Below are positions 16,747 to 25,273 of a DNA stretch of 34,424 nt, in pieces. Both the position numbers and the translations under genes were made by a program. Numbering within the stretch: position 1 is the stretch's first letter; each line of letters begins with the position of its first letter. Under the pieces are notes generated by a model. The model was not told the DNA's origin, did no database searches, and worked only from the letters and a program-made list of their open reading frames with translations. Origin of the DNA: an uncultured Bacteroides sp. GTDB taxonomy: Bacteria; Bacteroidota; Bacteroidia; Bacteroidales; Bacteroidaceae. Location of the stretch: the NCBI GenBank assembly GCA_900553185.1, contig USCT01000019.1:1-34424 (forward strand). Direction: 5' to 3'.

Positions 16747-19044
16747 TCAGATCGTATTGTCTGTGAGCAGTTCCGCATTGTTTTCCTGTGGAACATAGTC
16801 GCCCTGGAAGAAGCGGCTGGCTCGTAACAGGTGTCGCCAGATGCTGACTAATTCCTGGGTTTCCTGCAGAATATTCAGGTATACCAGCGATACTTTCAGA
16901 CGATTGTTGTCGGTTTCCTGCATACGGTTCATCTGCTGTTTGCGCAGGGTGGAGATAACATTTTTCAGTTCGTCTCCTTTCTTCAGAATGTCATCCGCGT
17001 CGTCGTACTGGTTGTTCTCAATGGCTGCGCGTGTGCGTTCCATCAGTTTGCAGAGTTCTTGTCTTACATTCTGTAATTCGGTAACACGTTCCGGTGAGAG
17101 CGGATTGAAGTTGTTGTCTACATGTTCCTTGCACGGCTCGCCGATACGTTTCAAGCAGTACAGCATTTGTTCGCAGCTGTTGCTTCCCAGGTGGAACCAG
17201 GTATTCTTTTCGATGGCTGTGGTGATAGGAATTCTGCGCAATCCCAGGATTTCTTTACGGCGGCGTTTCTTCAGCATTTTCCGTTTGTCGTCGGTGGAGC
17301 TGACGGCTTTGCGCAGGCTCTTCAAGTCTTCATTGATGAATCCGTCGGTAATCTGTACATACGCCTGTTCGCTGAAGCTGATGTAGCTGGTCAGGGTTTC
17401 TTTTACATGCTGGCGCAGCAATGAAAGGACTTCTGATTTGTCTTTGCTGCTCATCATGCGCTTGAAAATGTCGTCCTGACTCTCTGTCTGTTCTTTCTGC
17501 TTGTATTTGATGTTGCTGCGGATCAGCAGGAAGACAGCTACGGCGATGAAAATAACCATACCGACAAAGCTTGTGTAATACATGATGAAGGTAACGAGGG
17601 CACAGATGATGAAAGCTACAAAAGCTGTGATAAACCATCCGCCGATAACCGAAAGCATACCCGTGATGCGGTAAACGGCACTTTCACGAGTCCAGGCGCG
17701 GTCGGCCAGTGAACTACCCATGGCTACGATGAACGTTACATAAGTGGTAGAAAGCGGCAGTTTCATGGTTGTTCCGATGATGATCAGTAGTCCGGAAAGT
17801 ACCAGATTGACAGAGGCGCGGACCAAATCGAATGCGGCACCGTTTTCCAGAATAACTTCATCCTTGTTGAAACGGCTGTCAATCCATCGGCGTACTCCTG
17901 CCGGAATGACCTTGACCAGAAAATCGTTGAAGGAAGTGGCTCTGCGCACGATGGTACGGGCCAGTGCAGAAGAACCGAACATCTCGTCTCCTTCTTCCTG
18001 ACGGGCCAGGTCGACAGAAGTCTTGATGACGTTCTTGGCCTTTTTTGAGGTAGCCAGCGCATATACCATGATGATACCTGAAAGGAACAGGAAGATGGCC
18101 GGTGTCTTGGCCGAAGACATCAAGGAGTTCATCATGAAATGATGAATATCCGTTCCGTTTGAGTTGGCTACAAAATCCGTATAAGCTGAGTAACCGGCCA
18201 GAGGTACACCGATAAAGTTTACCAGGTCGTTTCCGGCGAATGCCAATGCCAGGGAGAAGGTTCCTAAAAGTACAATGATTTTGAAAACATTGATTTTGCA
18301 CCAGTGAAGAATCTGCATCAGAATGGTAAAGCCGACAAAACAGCTTATCATCAGTAATGTCGTGTTTTCTTCAATCCAGAGTTTGGAAGCCTCTGTCATG
18401 AACGGAGCACTGTTCAGTCCCTTGATCAGGATAAAGTAAGAAAGAGATGTTACGGCGATACCTCCGAATACGCCGATGGTCCATGACAAGTGCTTTTTGT
18501 AGTTGAATCCGAAGATGAGTCGGGAAATGTATTGTACGACCGTACCTACGATAAAAGCGATGGCTACAGACAGGAAGATACCCATGATGACGGAAAGCGC
18601 TTTCTCCGTATTCATCATATCGCCCAGTGAAAGCAAGCCGGTGTCATCGGTCATGATTTTCAATAACGCCAGAATGAAGGTTCCGCCCAGGAGTTCGAAA
18701 ACCATTGATACGGTGGTAGAGGTAGGAAGTCCCAGTGTGTTGAACACATCGAGTAGCACGACGTCAGTGACCATAACGGCCAGCAGAATGCACATGATGT
18801 CGTAAAAACTGAAGTTAACCGGCTGGAAAATGCCGTGGCGGGCAATGTCCATCATACCGTTACTGAGAATGGCTCCGGCAAAGACACCGATGGCAGCTAC
18901 GATGGTAATTGTTTTGAAGTTGGCTACCTTGGCTCCTACTGCGGAGTTCATGAAGTTGACTGCGTCGTTGCTGACGCCTACCAGCAAGTCGAACACTGCC
19001 AGCATGAACAGGAAAATGACAATTCCTAAATAAATAGTTTCCAT
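16747..19044 (-). CDS. pit: PiT-family inorganic phosphate transporter with PhoU-like C-terminal domain
   Basis: This 765-residue inner-membrane protein moves phosphate with a coupled cation. The two PiT repeats are visible: GVSNDAVNFMNSAVGA (about 23-38) with GLPTSTTVSMVFELLGG (about 104-120), and in the second half KLPLSTTYVTFIVAMGSS (about 423-440). About ten or more hydrophobic segments lie between residues 1 and 515. The remaining 250 residues are soluble and helical, like the PhoU/DUF47 domains that accompany many PiT proteins and may gate transport. The start METIYLGIV directly precedes helix 1. It is monocistronic with a -7 box upstream and a clear terminator. Nothing links it to the phosphate regulon in the visible DNA. 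Confidence 0.93.
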   Translation of the reverse strand: METIYLGIVIFLFMLAVFDLLVGVSNDAVNFMNSAVGAKVANFKTITIVAAIGVFAGAILSNGMMDIARHGIFQPVNFSFYDIMCILLAVMVTDVVLLDVFNTLGLPTSTTVSMVFELLGGTFILALLKIMTDDTGLLSLGDMMNTEKALSVIMGIFLSVAIAFIVGTVVQYISRLIFGFNYKKHLSWTIGVFGGIAVTSLSYFILIKGLNSAPFMTEASKLWIEENTTLLMISCFVGFTILMQILHWCKINVFKIIVLLGTFSLALAFAGNDLVNFIGVPLAGYSAYTDFVANSNGTDIHHFMMNSLMSSAKTPAIFLFLSGIIMVYALATSKKAKNVIKTSVDLARQEEGDEMFGSSALARTIVRRATSFNDFLVKVIPAGVRRWIDSRFNKDEVILENGAAFDLVRASVNLVLSGLLIIIGTTMKLPLSTTYVTFIVAMGSSLADRAWTRESAVYRITGMLSVIGGWFITAFVAFIICALVTFIMYYTSFVGMVIFIAVAVFLLIRSNIKYKQKEQTESQDDIFKRMMSSKDKSEVLSLLRQHVKETLTSYISFSEQAYVQITDGFINEDLKSLRKAVSSTDDKRKMLKKRRRKEILGLRRIPITTAIEKNTWFHLGSNSCEQMLYCLKRIGEPCKEHVDNNFNPLSPERVTELQNVRQELCKLMERTRAAIENNQYDDADDILKKGDELKNVISTLRKQQMNRMQETDNNRLKVSLVYLNILQETQELVSIWRHLLRASRFFQGDYVPQENNAELLTDNTI

Positions 19045-19069
19045 ACTTTTGTCTCTCTGATTTTTGCCG

Positions 19070-19077
19070 CAAAAATA
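19070..19077 (-). promoter_or_regulatory. Putative -7 box for the phosphate transporter gene
   Basis: TATTTTTG on the - strand fits TAnnTTTG and lies 25 bases before the start. The -33 position reads TTTC rather than TTTG. Confidence 0.45.
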
Positions 19078-19248
19078 GGTTTCTCATGTTATACGGGAAA
19101 GACATATATGTTACATTTCTGTTACAAAATGGGGCTGAGGCCTGCCGGACATGTTGCCGGAAGAGGAATTTTTCGGGTGTATGCACGTATTTCCGGTAAT
19201 ACAAGATATTTTCACGTAAATAGCATCTAATTATCAATTGAAAATTTG

Positions 19249-19256
19249 TAAATTTG
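19249..19256 (+). promoter_or_regulatory. Putative -7 box for purH and the mre operon
   Basis: TAAATTTG fits TAnnTTTG and lies 24 bases before the purH ATG at 19281. A convincing -33 box was not found. The stretch 19078-19240 between this and the divergent promoter shows no gene or recognisable riboswitch. Confidence 0.5.
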
Positions 19257-19280
19257 CACCCGAATCTAAAATCTATAATA

Positions 19281-20804
19281 ATGTCAGAGTCAAAGAGAAT
19301 CAAAACCGCATTGATTTCGGTTTATCACAAGGATGGTTTGGATGCAATACTTGCCAAACTGCATGCAGAAGGAGTTGAATTCCTGTCAACAGGCGGAACC
19401 CGTCATTTCATAGAATCGTTGGGTTATCCGTGTAAAGCAGTAGAAGATCTTACTACTTATCCCTCTATTCTGGGCGGGCGTGTGAAGACACTGCATCCGA
19501 AAATCTTTGGAGGTATATTGTGCCGTCGGGAGCTGGAAGAAGACCAGAAGCAGATTGCCCAGTATGAGATTCCGGAGATCGATCTGGTTATTGTTGATCT
19601 TTATCCGTTTGAAGATACGGTTGCTTCGGGAGCCGAAGAACAGGCTATTATAGAAAAAATCGATATCGGTGGTATTTCACTGATTCGTGCTGCTGCCAAG
19701 AATTTCAATGATGTGGTGATTGTAGCAAGCAAGCACCAGTATAAGCCATTCTTGGATATCCTGAACGAAAAGGGTGCCGTGACTACACGCGACGAAAGAC
19801 GCTGGTTCGCACGTGAGGCGTTTGCTGTTTCTTCTCATTATGATTCAGCTATCTGGGGCTATTTCGACGGAGGAGAAGGTACGGCTTTCCGTTGTGCGGT
19901 AGAAGACGGACATCCGTTGCGCTATGGTGAAAATCCTCATCAGAAGGGAACATTCTACGGCAAGCTGGAAGAAATGTTCGAACAGGTACATGGAAAGGAA
20001 ATTTCTTACAACAACCTGCTTGACATCAATGCGGCTGTAGACCTGATCGGGGAATTTGATGAAACTACCTTCGCTATCCTGAAACACAATAATGCATGCG
20101 GACTGGCATCGCGGGCTACAGTGCTCGAGGCCTGGAAAGATGCTTTGGCCGGTGACCCGGTTTCTGCCTTTGGTGGAGTACTGGTTACCAATGCCACTGT
20201 AGACTGTGCTACAGCTGAAGAAATCAACAAGATTTTCTTCGAGGTAATCATCGCTCCGGCATACGATGCCGATGCGCTGGAAGTATTGTCACAGAAGAAA
20301 AACCGCATTATTCTGATCCGCAAGGGAGGTAAGGGTAGCACTGTACAGTTCCGTTCGTTGCTGAATGGAGTTCTGGTACAGGATAAGGATACTCGTATAG
20401 AAACTCGTGACGACTTGAAGCAGGTTTCTTTGAGAACTGCTACAGATGCTGAAACAGAAGACTTGTTGTTTGCCAATAAGATCGTAAAGAACAGCAAGAG
20501 CAATGCCATCGTACTGGCCAAGGGCAAGCAGCTGCTGGCTAGCGGAGTAGGTCAGACCTCTCGTGTAGATGCCTTGAAACAGGCTATCGAAAAGGCCAAG
20601 TCCTTCGGCTTCGACTTGCAAGGTGCAGTAATGGCAAGCGATGCTTTCTTCCCGTTCCCGGATTGTGTGGAAATAGCCGACAACGAAGGAATAAAAGCTG
20701 TTATTCAGCCGGGTGGCTCTGTAAAAGATGAGTTGACTTTCCAGTATTGCAACGAGCATGGAGTTGCAATGGTCGTTACGGGAATCCGTCACTTTAAACA
20801 TTGA
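19281..20804 (+). CDS. purH: Bifunctional AICAR transformylase / IMP cyclohydrolase
   Basis: PurH performs the last two steps of IMP synthesis: formyl transfer to AICAR from 10-formyl-THF, then ring closure. From the ATG at 19281 the protein has 507 residues. The N-terminal MGS-like cyclohydrolase domain (about 1-140) contains STGGTRH and GGRVKTLHPKIFGG. The C-terminal transformylase domain includes RYGENPHQ and the catalytic pair K268-H269 in KHNNACGLA. An upstream TTG at 19254 would extend it but sits in the -7 box. It is the first gene of a run that continues with mreB after 72 bases. Confidence 0.96.
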   Translation: MSESKRIKTALISVYHKDGLDAILAKLHAEGVEFLSTGGTRHFIESLGYPCKAVEDLTTYPSILGGRVKTLHPKIFGGILCRRELEEDQKQIAQYEIPEIDLVIVDLYPFEDTVASGAEEQAIIEKIDIGGISLIRAAAKNFNDVVIVASKHQYKPFLDILNEKGAVTTRDERRWFAREAFAVSSHYDSAIWGYFDGGEGTAFRCAVEDGHPLRYGENPHQKGTFYGKLEEMFEQVHGKEISYNNLLDINAAVDLIGEFDETTFAILKHNNACGLASRATVLEAWKDALAGDPVSAFGGVLVTNATVDCATAEEINKIFFEVIIAPAYDADALEVLSQKKNRIILIRKGGKGSTVQFRSLLNGVLVQDKDTRIETRDDLKQVSLRTATDAETEDLLFANKIVKNSKSNAIVLAKGKQLLASGVGQTSRVDALKQAIEKAKSFGFDLQGAVMASDAFFPFPDCVEIADNEGIKAVIQPGGSVKDELTFQYCNEHGVAMVVTGIRHFKH

Positions 20805-20812
20805 TTAATTCG

Positions 20813-20845
20813 CACCGGCAGTCGGCTCTTGACCGTTTGCCGGTG
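20813..20845 (+). promoter_or_regulatory. Hairpin between purH and mreB
   Basis: CACCGGCA (20813-20820) pairs perfectly with TGCCGGTG (20838-20845). It starts 8 bases after the purH stop. It lacks a T tract, so it is more likely a partial terminator or a 3'-end stabiliser that lets some transcription pass into mreB. Confidence 0.5.
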
Positions 20846-20876
20846 ATATACTAAATTAGACAATAAGAAAAAGGAA

Positions 20877-21899
20877 ATGGGATTATTCTCTTTTACTCAA
20901 GAAATAGCGATGGATCTTGGCACAGCCAATACCATTATTATAAGCAATGGAAAGATTGTGGTAGATGAGCCTTCTGTCGTTGCTTTGGATCGTCGTACGG
21001 ACAAGATGATTGCCGTAGGCGAGCGTGCCAAACTGATGTATGAAAAGGAAAACCCGAATATTCGTACGGTTCGTCCGTTGCGTGACGGGGTGATAGCCGA
21101 CTTTAACGCGTGTGAACAGATGATGCGTGGTCTGATCAAGAAGGTAAATACCGGACGCCGTTTGTTTACTCCGTCGTTGCGTATGGTTATTGGTGTGCCT
21201 TCGGGTTCTACGGAAGTCGAGCTGCGTGCTGTACGTGATAGTGCGGAACATGCCAACGGACGTGATGTTTATCTGATATTCGAGCCGATGGCTGCTGCGA
21301 TTGGTATCGGACTGGACGTAGAGGCTCCGGAAGGAAACATGATTGTGGATATAGGTGGTGGTTCAACCGAGATCGCTGTGATTTCTTTGGGTGGTATTGT
21401 CTCAAACAATTCCATTCGTATCGCTGGTGATGACCTGACTGCTGATATTCAGGAATATATGAGCCGTCAGCATAATGTGAAGGTTAGTGAACGTATGGCA
21501 GAGCGTATTAAAATTCACGTAGGAGCGGCTCTGACAGATCTGGGAGATCAGGCTCCGGAAGATTATGTCGTACGTGGCCCGAACCGTATTACGGCTTTAC
21601 CGATGGAAGTTCCGGTATGCTATCAGGAAATAGCTCATTGTCTGGAGAAGAGTATTGCCAAGATTGAGACGGCTATATTGAGCGCGCTGGAAAATACACC
21701 TCCCGAATTGTATGCCGATATCGTAACCAACGGTATTTATCTGACGGGTGGTGGCGCCTTGCTTCGTGGTCTTGACAAGCGTCTGACCGATAAGATCAAC
21801 ATTCCGTTCCACATTGCCGACGAGCCGTTGCTGAGTGTGGCCAAAGGTACGGGAATTGCTTTGAAGAATGTAGACCGTTTCTCATTCTTGATGCGCTAA
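20877..21899 (+). CDS. mreB: Rod shape-determining protein MreB
   Basis: MreB is the bacterial actin that assembles on the inner membrane and directs lateral wall synthesis. The 340-residue chain has the actin-fold nucleotide motifs: phosphate 1 MDLGTANTII (about 12-21), the GVPSGST segment (about 105-111), phosphate 2 IVDIGGGSTEIAV (about 157-169) and the adenosine motif GIYLTGGGALLRGL (about 286-299). The N-terminal GLFSFTQE is hydrophobic, as expected for membrane attachment. The start is preceded by AAGGAA. It leads the mreB-mreC-mreD-mrdA-rodA set. Confidence 0.97.
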   Translation: MGLFSFTQEIAMDLGTANTIIISNGKIVVDEPSVVALDRRTDKMIAVGERAKLMYEKENPNIRTVRPLRDGVIADFNACEQMMRGLIKKVNTGRRLFTPSLRMVIGVPSGSTEVELRAVRDSAEHANGRDVYLIFEPMAAAIGIGLDVEAPEGNMIVDIGGGSTEIAVISLGGIVSNNSIRIAGDDLTADIQEYMSRQHNVKVSERMAERIKIHVGAALTDLGDQAPEDYVVRGPNRITALPMEVPVCYQEIAHCLEKSIAKIETAILSALENTPPELYADIVTNGIYLTGGGALLRGLDKRLTDKINIPFHIADEPLLSVAKGTGIALKNVDRFSFLMR

Positions 21900-21903
21900 A
21901 AAT

Positions 21904-21980
21904 GGTAGTAAGGTTCTACCTGTTATGAAATAACACATGAGGTTGAGACTGTAGGGGTATCTCAGACAGTTTCATCCTCA
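21904..21980 (+). promoter_or_regulatory. Three consecutive hairpins between mreB and mreC
   Basis: In the gap after mreB I see GGTAG/CTACC (21904-21920), the 6-bp stem TGTTAT-gaa-ATAACA (21921-21935), and a 15-bp stem 21938-21952 with 21966-21980 carrying one T-T mismatch and one G-T wobble. After the last stem the RNA is only moderately U-rich. Together they could lower or process the message before mreC; the function is inferred. Confidence 0.5.
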
Positions 21981-22063
21981 CTGTTTGTTTATGGAGGTAA
22001 TGAAAACGGGGGAAAGAAGTGGAACGATTTCCTTCGGATGTGTCCTCAAAATCAGTATGTGAC

Positions 22064-22918
22064 GTGCGTAATCTCATCAATTTTATATTAAAATACGATT
22101 ATTGGTTTCTGTTCATTGTACTGGAAATCGTAAGTTTTGTCTTACTGTTCCGTTTCAACAGCTATCAGGGAAGTGTGTTTTTTACTTCGGCCAATTATGT
22201 ATCGGGAATTATTTATGAAACTTCACACCAGGTAACTCAGTATTTTGGTTTGCGTGGTGTGAACCAGAGCCTGACATCCCGTAACATACAGCTGGAGCTG
22301 GAGGTAGAAAGCTTGTCTCGCCGGCTGGCTGAATACGGAATGGATACTACGGCGATTGCCCGTTTGCGGAAAGATGTGCTTCATGATTATCTGATTGTAG
22401 ATGCCCATGTGGTAAATAACAGCGTGACGCATGCCAATAATTTTATTACGATTGATAAGGGAAGCGCCGACAGCATTCGTCCGGAAATGGGCGTAATATG
22501 CGGAAACGGTATCGTAGGCATCGTTTATCTGACAGCTCCACACCATTCCATTGTATTGCCGGTATTGAATACCAAGAGTAATATCAGTTGCAAGATCAAG
22601 CGTACTTCTTATTTCGGTATTCTAAACTGGGACGGAAATTCCTCACGATATGCGTACGTCAAGGATTTACCCCGCCATTCGGAATTTGCACTCGGTGATA
22701 CGATTGTTACCAGCGGACATAGCGCGGTATTCCCGGCTGGTATTCCTATTGGAACGGTCGATGATATGAGCGACAGTCATGACGGACTTTCTTATTTGCT
22801 GAAGATTCGTCTGTTTACTGATTTTGCGCGTTTAAATGATGTGCAGGTCATTGCACCGCTTAATTATGGTGAACAATCGGCGCTGGAAGACAGTGTGAAA
22901 GTTCTATTAAACAACTGA
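22064..22918 (+). CDS. mreC: Rod shape-determining protein MreC
   Basis: MreC links MreB to the periplasmic wall synthases and activates PBP2. It has a single N-terminal membrane helix (YWFLFIVLEIVSFVLLF), a coiled-coil-like segment rich in Leu, Glu and Arg (NIQLELEVESLSRRLAEYG) and a C-terminal beta domain with GNGIVGIVY and TSGHSAVFPAGIPIGTV, the MreC signature. I place the start at GTG 22064 (284 residues), giving the VRNLINFILKY start I expect for Bacteroides MreC. A GTG at 22019 would add 15 unusual residues and remains possible. It ends 7 bases before mreD. Confidence 0.9.
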   Translation: MRNLINFILKYDYWFLFIVLEIVSFVLLFRFNSYQGSVFFTSANYVSGIIYETSHQVTQYFGLRGVNQSLTSRNIQLELEVESLSRRLAEYGMDTTAIARLRKDVLHDYLIVDAHVVNNSVTHANNFITIDKGSADSIRPEMGVICGNGIVGIVYLTAPHHSIVLPVLNTKSNISCKIKRTSYFGILNWDGNSSRYAYVKDLPRHSEFALGDTIVTSGHSAVFPAGIPIGTVDDMSDSHDGLSYLLKIRLFTDFARLNDVQVIAPLNYGEQSALEDSVKVLLNN

Positions 22919-22925
22919 TGCGATT

Positions 22926-23423
22926 ATGCTTTTCTTACAACGAATTAAATGGTTGGTCATTTTGCTCCTGTTTCAGGTGCTGGTGCTGAATCACGTACAT
23001 ATTTATCAGTACGCTACTCCTTTGTTTTACGTTTATTTTATCTTGAAGCTGAATTCACAGATAGATCGTAAAGCCTTGTTGGGATGGGCGTTTGCTATAG
23101 GACTGTGTGTAGATATTTTTAGTAATACACCGGGACTGAATGCGGCTGCGGCTACTTTGTTGGCGTTTGTCCGTCCGTTTCTTTTGTTTGCACAGACCCA
23201 GCGTGATCCGACTGAGAATTTTGAGCCGGGAATAGCTGTTATGGGATTTGCTTCCTTTTTTCGGTATGCATTGGTCTGTACGTTGCTGTTTGCTCTCGTA
23301 TTGAATACCCTGGATACTTTTTCATTCTTTAATATTAAGACACTGCTGATCAAAGCAGGGACAGATACACTGGTAACCTTGATTTGTATTTTGTGTGTTG
23401 ATGCTGTCAGGAGGAAAAAATAG
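22926..23423 (+). CDS. mreD: Rod shape-determining protein MreD
   Basis: This 165-residue integral membrane protein has five or so hydrophobic segments. It keeps the MreD pattern of an acidic residue in an otherwise hydrophobic helix followed by a small-residue stretch (GLCVDIFSNTPGLNAAAATLLAF). MreD is the membrane partner of MreC in the elongasome. It starts 7 bases after mreC, and its TAG stop shares its last base with the GTG start of mrdA, so translation is probably coupled. MreD sequences diverge widely; the call relies on the helix pattern and position. Confidence 0.92.
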   Translation: MLFLQRIKWLVILLLFQVLVLNHVHIYQYATPLFYVYFILKLNSQIDRKALLGWAFAIGLCVDIFSNTPGLNAAAATLLAFVRPFLLFAQTQRDPTENFEPGIAVMGFASFFRYALVCTLLFALVLNTLDTFSFFNIKTLLIKAGTDTLVTLICILCVDAVRRKK

Positions 23424-25273
23424 TGGAGCATAATTACGATCTTGAGAAACGGAAATATGTGATAGCCGGTGCGGTGATATGTGTCGTACTGGTTTATCTG
23501 TTGCGGCTGCTTTCTTTGCAGATTATGAGTGAAGATTATAAAAAGAATGCCGACAGCAATGCTTTTTTGAAGAAAATCCAATATCCGAGTCGTGGTGTTA
23601 TATATGATCGGAACGGAAAACTGCTGGTTTATAATCAGCCGGCTTATGATATAACGGTGGTTATGAAGGAGGTTACTCAACTGGATACCATGGATTTATG
23701 TCAGACTTTAAAGATTACGCCCGATTATTTGCGCAAGCGTTTGGCCGAAATCAAGGATCGTCGGTTGAATCCTGGTTATTCTCCATATACAAATCAGGTA
23801 TTCATGACTCAGCTCTCTACCGAAGATTGCGGAGTTTTTCAGGAAAAACTTTTTAAGTTTCCCGGATTTTATATCCAGCGTCGTACTGTACGGCAGTATA
23901 ATTATTCTTCGGGCGCTCATATCTTGGGTGATGTAGCAGAAGTCTCGAAGGCGGATATGGAAAAGGATGATTATTACATAGCCGGCGATTTTATTGGAAA
24001 ATTAGGTGTGGAACGTTCTTATGAGCGGCAGCTTCGCGGTGAGAAAGGGGTAGAAGTATTGCTTCGTGATGCCCGTGGACGTATCCAGGGAAGGTACATG
24101 AATGGAAAATTTGATAAGGACGCTGTTCCAGGAAAAGACCTGAAACTAAGTTTGGATATTGAACTGCAACAGTTGGGGGAACGATTGCTGGAGGGAAAAA
24201 TTGGAAGTATTGTGGCTATAGAACCTTCTACGGGTGAAGTGCTTTGTCTGGTATCTTCGCCAACGTATGACCCGCATCTGATGGTTGGACGTGAACGTGG
24301 AAAAAATCATCTGGCATTGGCACGTGATCCTTGGAAACCGTTGTTGAACCGTGCCATTATGGGAGCATATCCGCCCGGTTCTACTTTTAAGACTACACAG
24401 GCGCTGACTTATCTGCAAGAAGGAATTATTACTCCGGGAACTGCTTATCCTTGTTCTCACGGATTTACGTATAAAGGATTGCATGTAGGCTGTCATGCTC
24501 ACGGATCACCGCTTCCGTTGATTCCGGCCATAGCCACGTCCTGTAACGGTTATTTCTGCTGGGGATTATATTATATGATGGGGTCACGACAGAAATATGG
24601 TTCTGTACAGAAGGCCATGGATACATGGAGAGATTATATGGTTTCCATGGGATTCGGTTATCCGTTGGGTATTGATCTTCCAGGTGAGAAAAGAGGAATG
24701 ATTCCGAACTCCAAATTTTATGATAAAGCGTATCGGGGGTCTTGGAACGGACTAACCATTATCAGTATTGCCATTGGTCAGGGAGAAGTAACAGCCACTC
24801 CTCTGCAGATAGCCAATCTGGGGGCTACCATTGCAAATCGTGGCTATTATGTAACGCCGCATGTGGTAAAGGATGTAGCTGGCGAACCGTTGGATTCCGT
24901 TTATTCACAACGTCACTATACGATGGTGGATAAGGTCCATTATGAGGAAGTTGTGCAGGGTATGCGCGCAGCTGTATTGGGAGGTACATGTCGGGTAGCC
25001 AATTTACCCGACATTGAAGTGTGCGGAAAGACCGGTACGGCACAGAATCGTGGAAAAGACCATTCAGCTTTTATGGGATTTGCTCCGATGAATGATCCTA
25101 AGATCGCAATCGCCGTATACGTTGAAAATGGTGGATGGGGAGCTACGTATGGAGTACCCATCGGTCGTTTGATGATAGAGCAGTATTTAAAAGGAAAGTT
25201 ATCACCGGAAGATGAGGAGATGGCAACCGAAATTCAAAACCGTAGAATAGATTATGGCTTACAGGAAAGATAG
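23423..25273 (+). CDS. mrdA: Penicillin-binding protein 2 (elongasome transpeptidase)
   Basis: PBP2 crosslinks peptidoglycan during elongation with its partner RodA. The 616-residue protein has one N-terminal membrane anchor (about 12-30), a pedestal/dimerisation region beginning RGVIYDRNGKLLVYN (about 53-67), and a transpeptidase domain. The three active-site motifs are S320-T-F-K323 (PPGSTFK), S373-C-N375 (ATSCNGYF) and K536-T-G (CGKTGTAQNRG). The GTG start overlaps the mreD stop by one base and is supported by AGGAGG at 23409-23414. The rodA ATG lies inside its 3' end, with a 20-base overlap. Confidence 0.97.
   Translation: MEHNYDLEKRKYVIAGAVICVVLVYLLRLLSLQIMSEDYKKNADSNAFLKKIQYPSRGVIYDRNGKLLVYNQPAYDITVVMKEVTQLDTMDLCQTLKITPDYLRKRLAEIKDRRLNPGYSPYTNQVFMTQLSTEDCGVFQEKLFKFPGFYIQRRTVRQYNYSSGAHILGDVAEVSKADMEKDDYYIAGDFIGKLGVERSYERQLRGEKGVEVLLRDARGRIQGRYMNGKFDKDAVPGKDLKLSLDIELQQLGERLLEGKIGSIVAIEPSTGEVLCLVSSPTYDPHLMVGRERGKNHLALARDPWKPLLNRAIMGAYPPGSTFKTTQALTYLQEGIITPGTAYPCSHGFTYKGLHVGCHAHGSPLPLIPAIATSCNGYFCWGLYYMMGSRQKYGSVQKAMDTWRDYMVSMGFGYPLGIDLPGEKRGMIPNSKFYDKAYRGSWNGLTIISIAIGQGEVTATPLQIANLGATIANRGYYVTPHVVKDVAGEPLDSVYSQRHYTMVDKVHYEEVVQGMRAAVLGGTCRVANLPDIEVCGKTGTAQNRGKDHSAFMGFAPMNDPKIAIAVYVENGGWGATYGVPIGRLMIEQYLKGKLSPEDEEMATEIQNRRIDYGLQER

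Noticed and set aside
16398..16796. Two overlapping open frames of about 132 residues on the - strand in the convergent gap
   Set aside because: They run through a terminator and the 22-bp repeat array and show no domain or plausible start signal.
19254..19280. Extension of purH to a TTG at 19254
   Set aside because: The TTG overlaps the TAAATTTG -7 box, and the nine added residues do not look like a PurH N-terminus.
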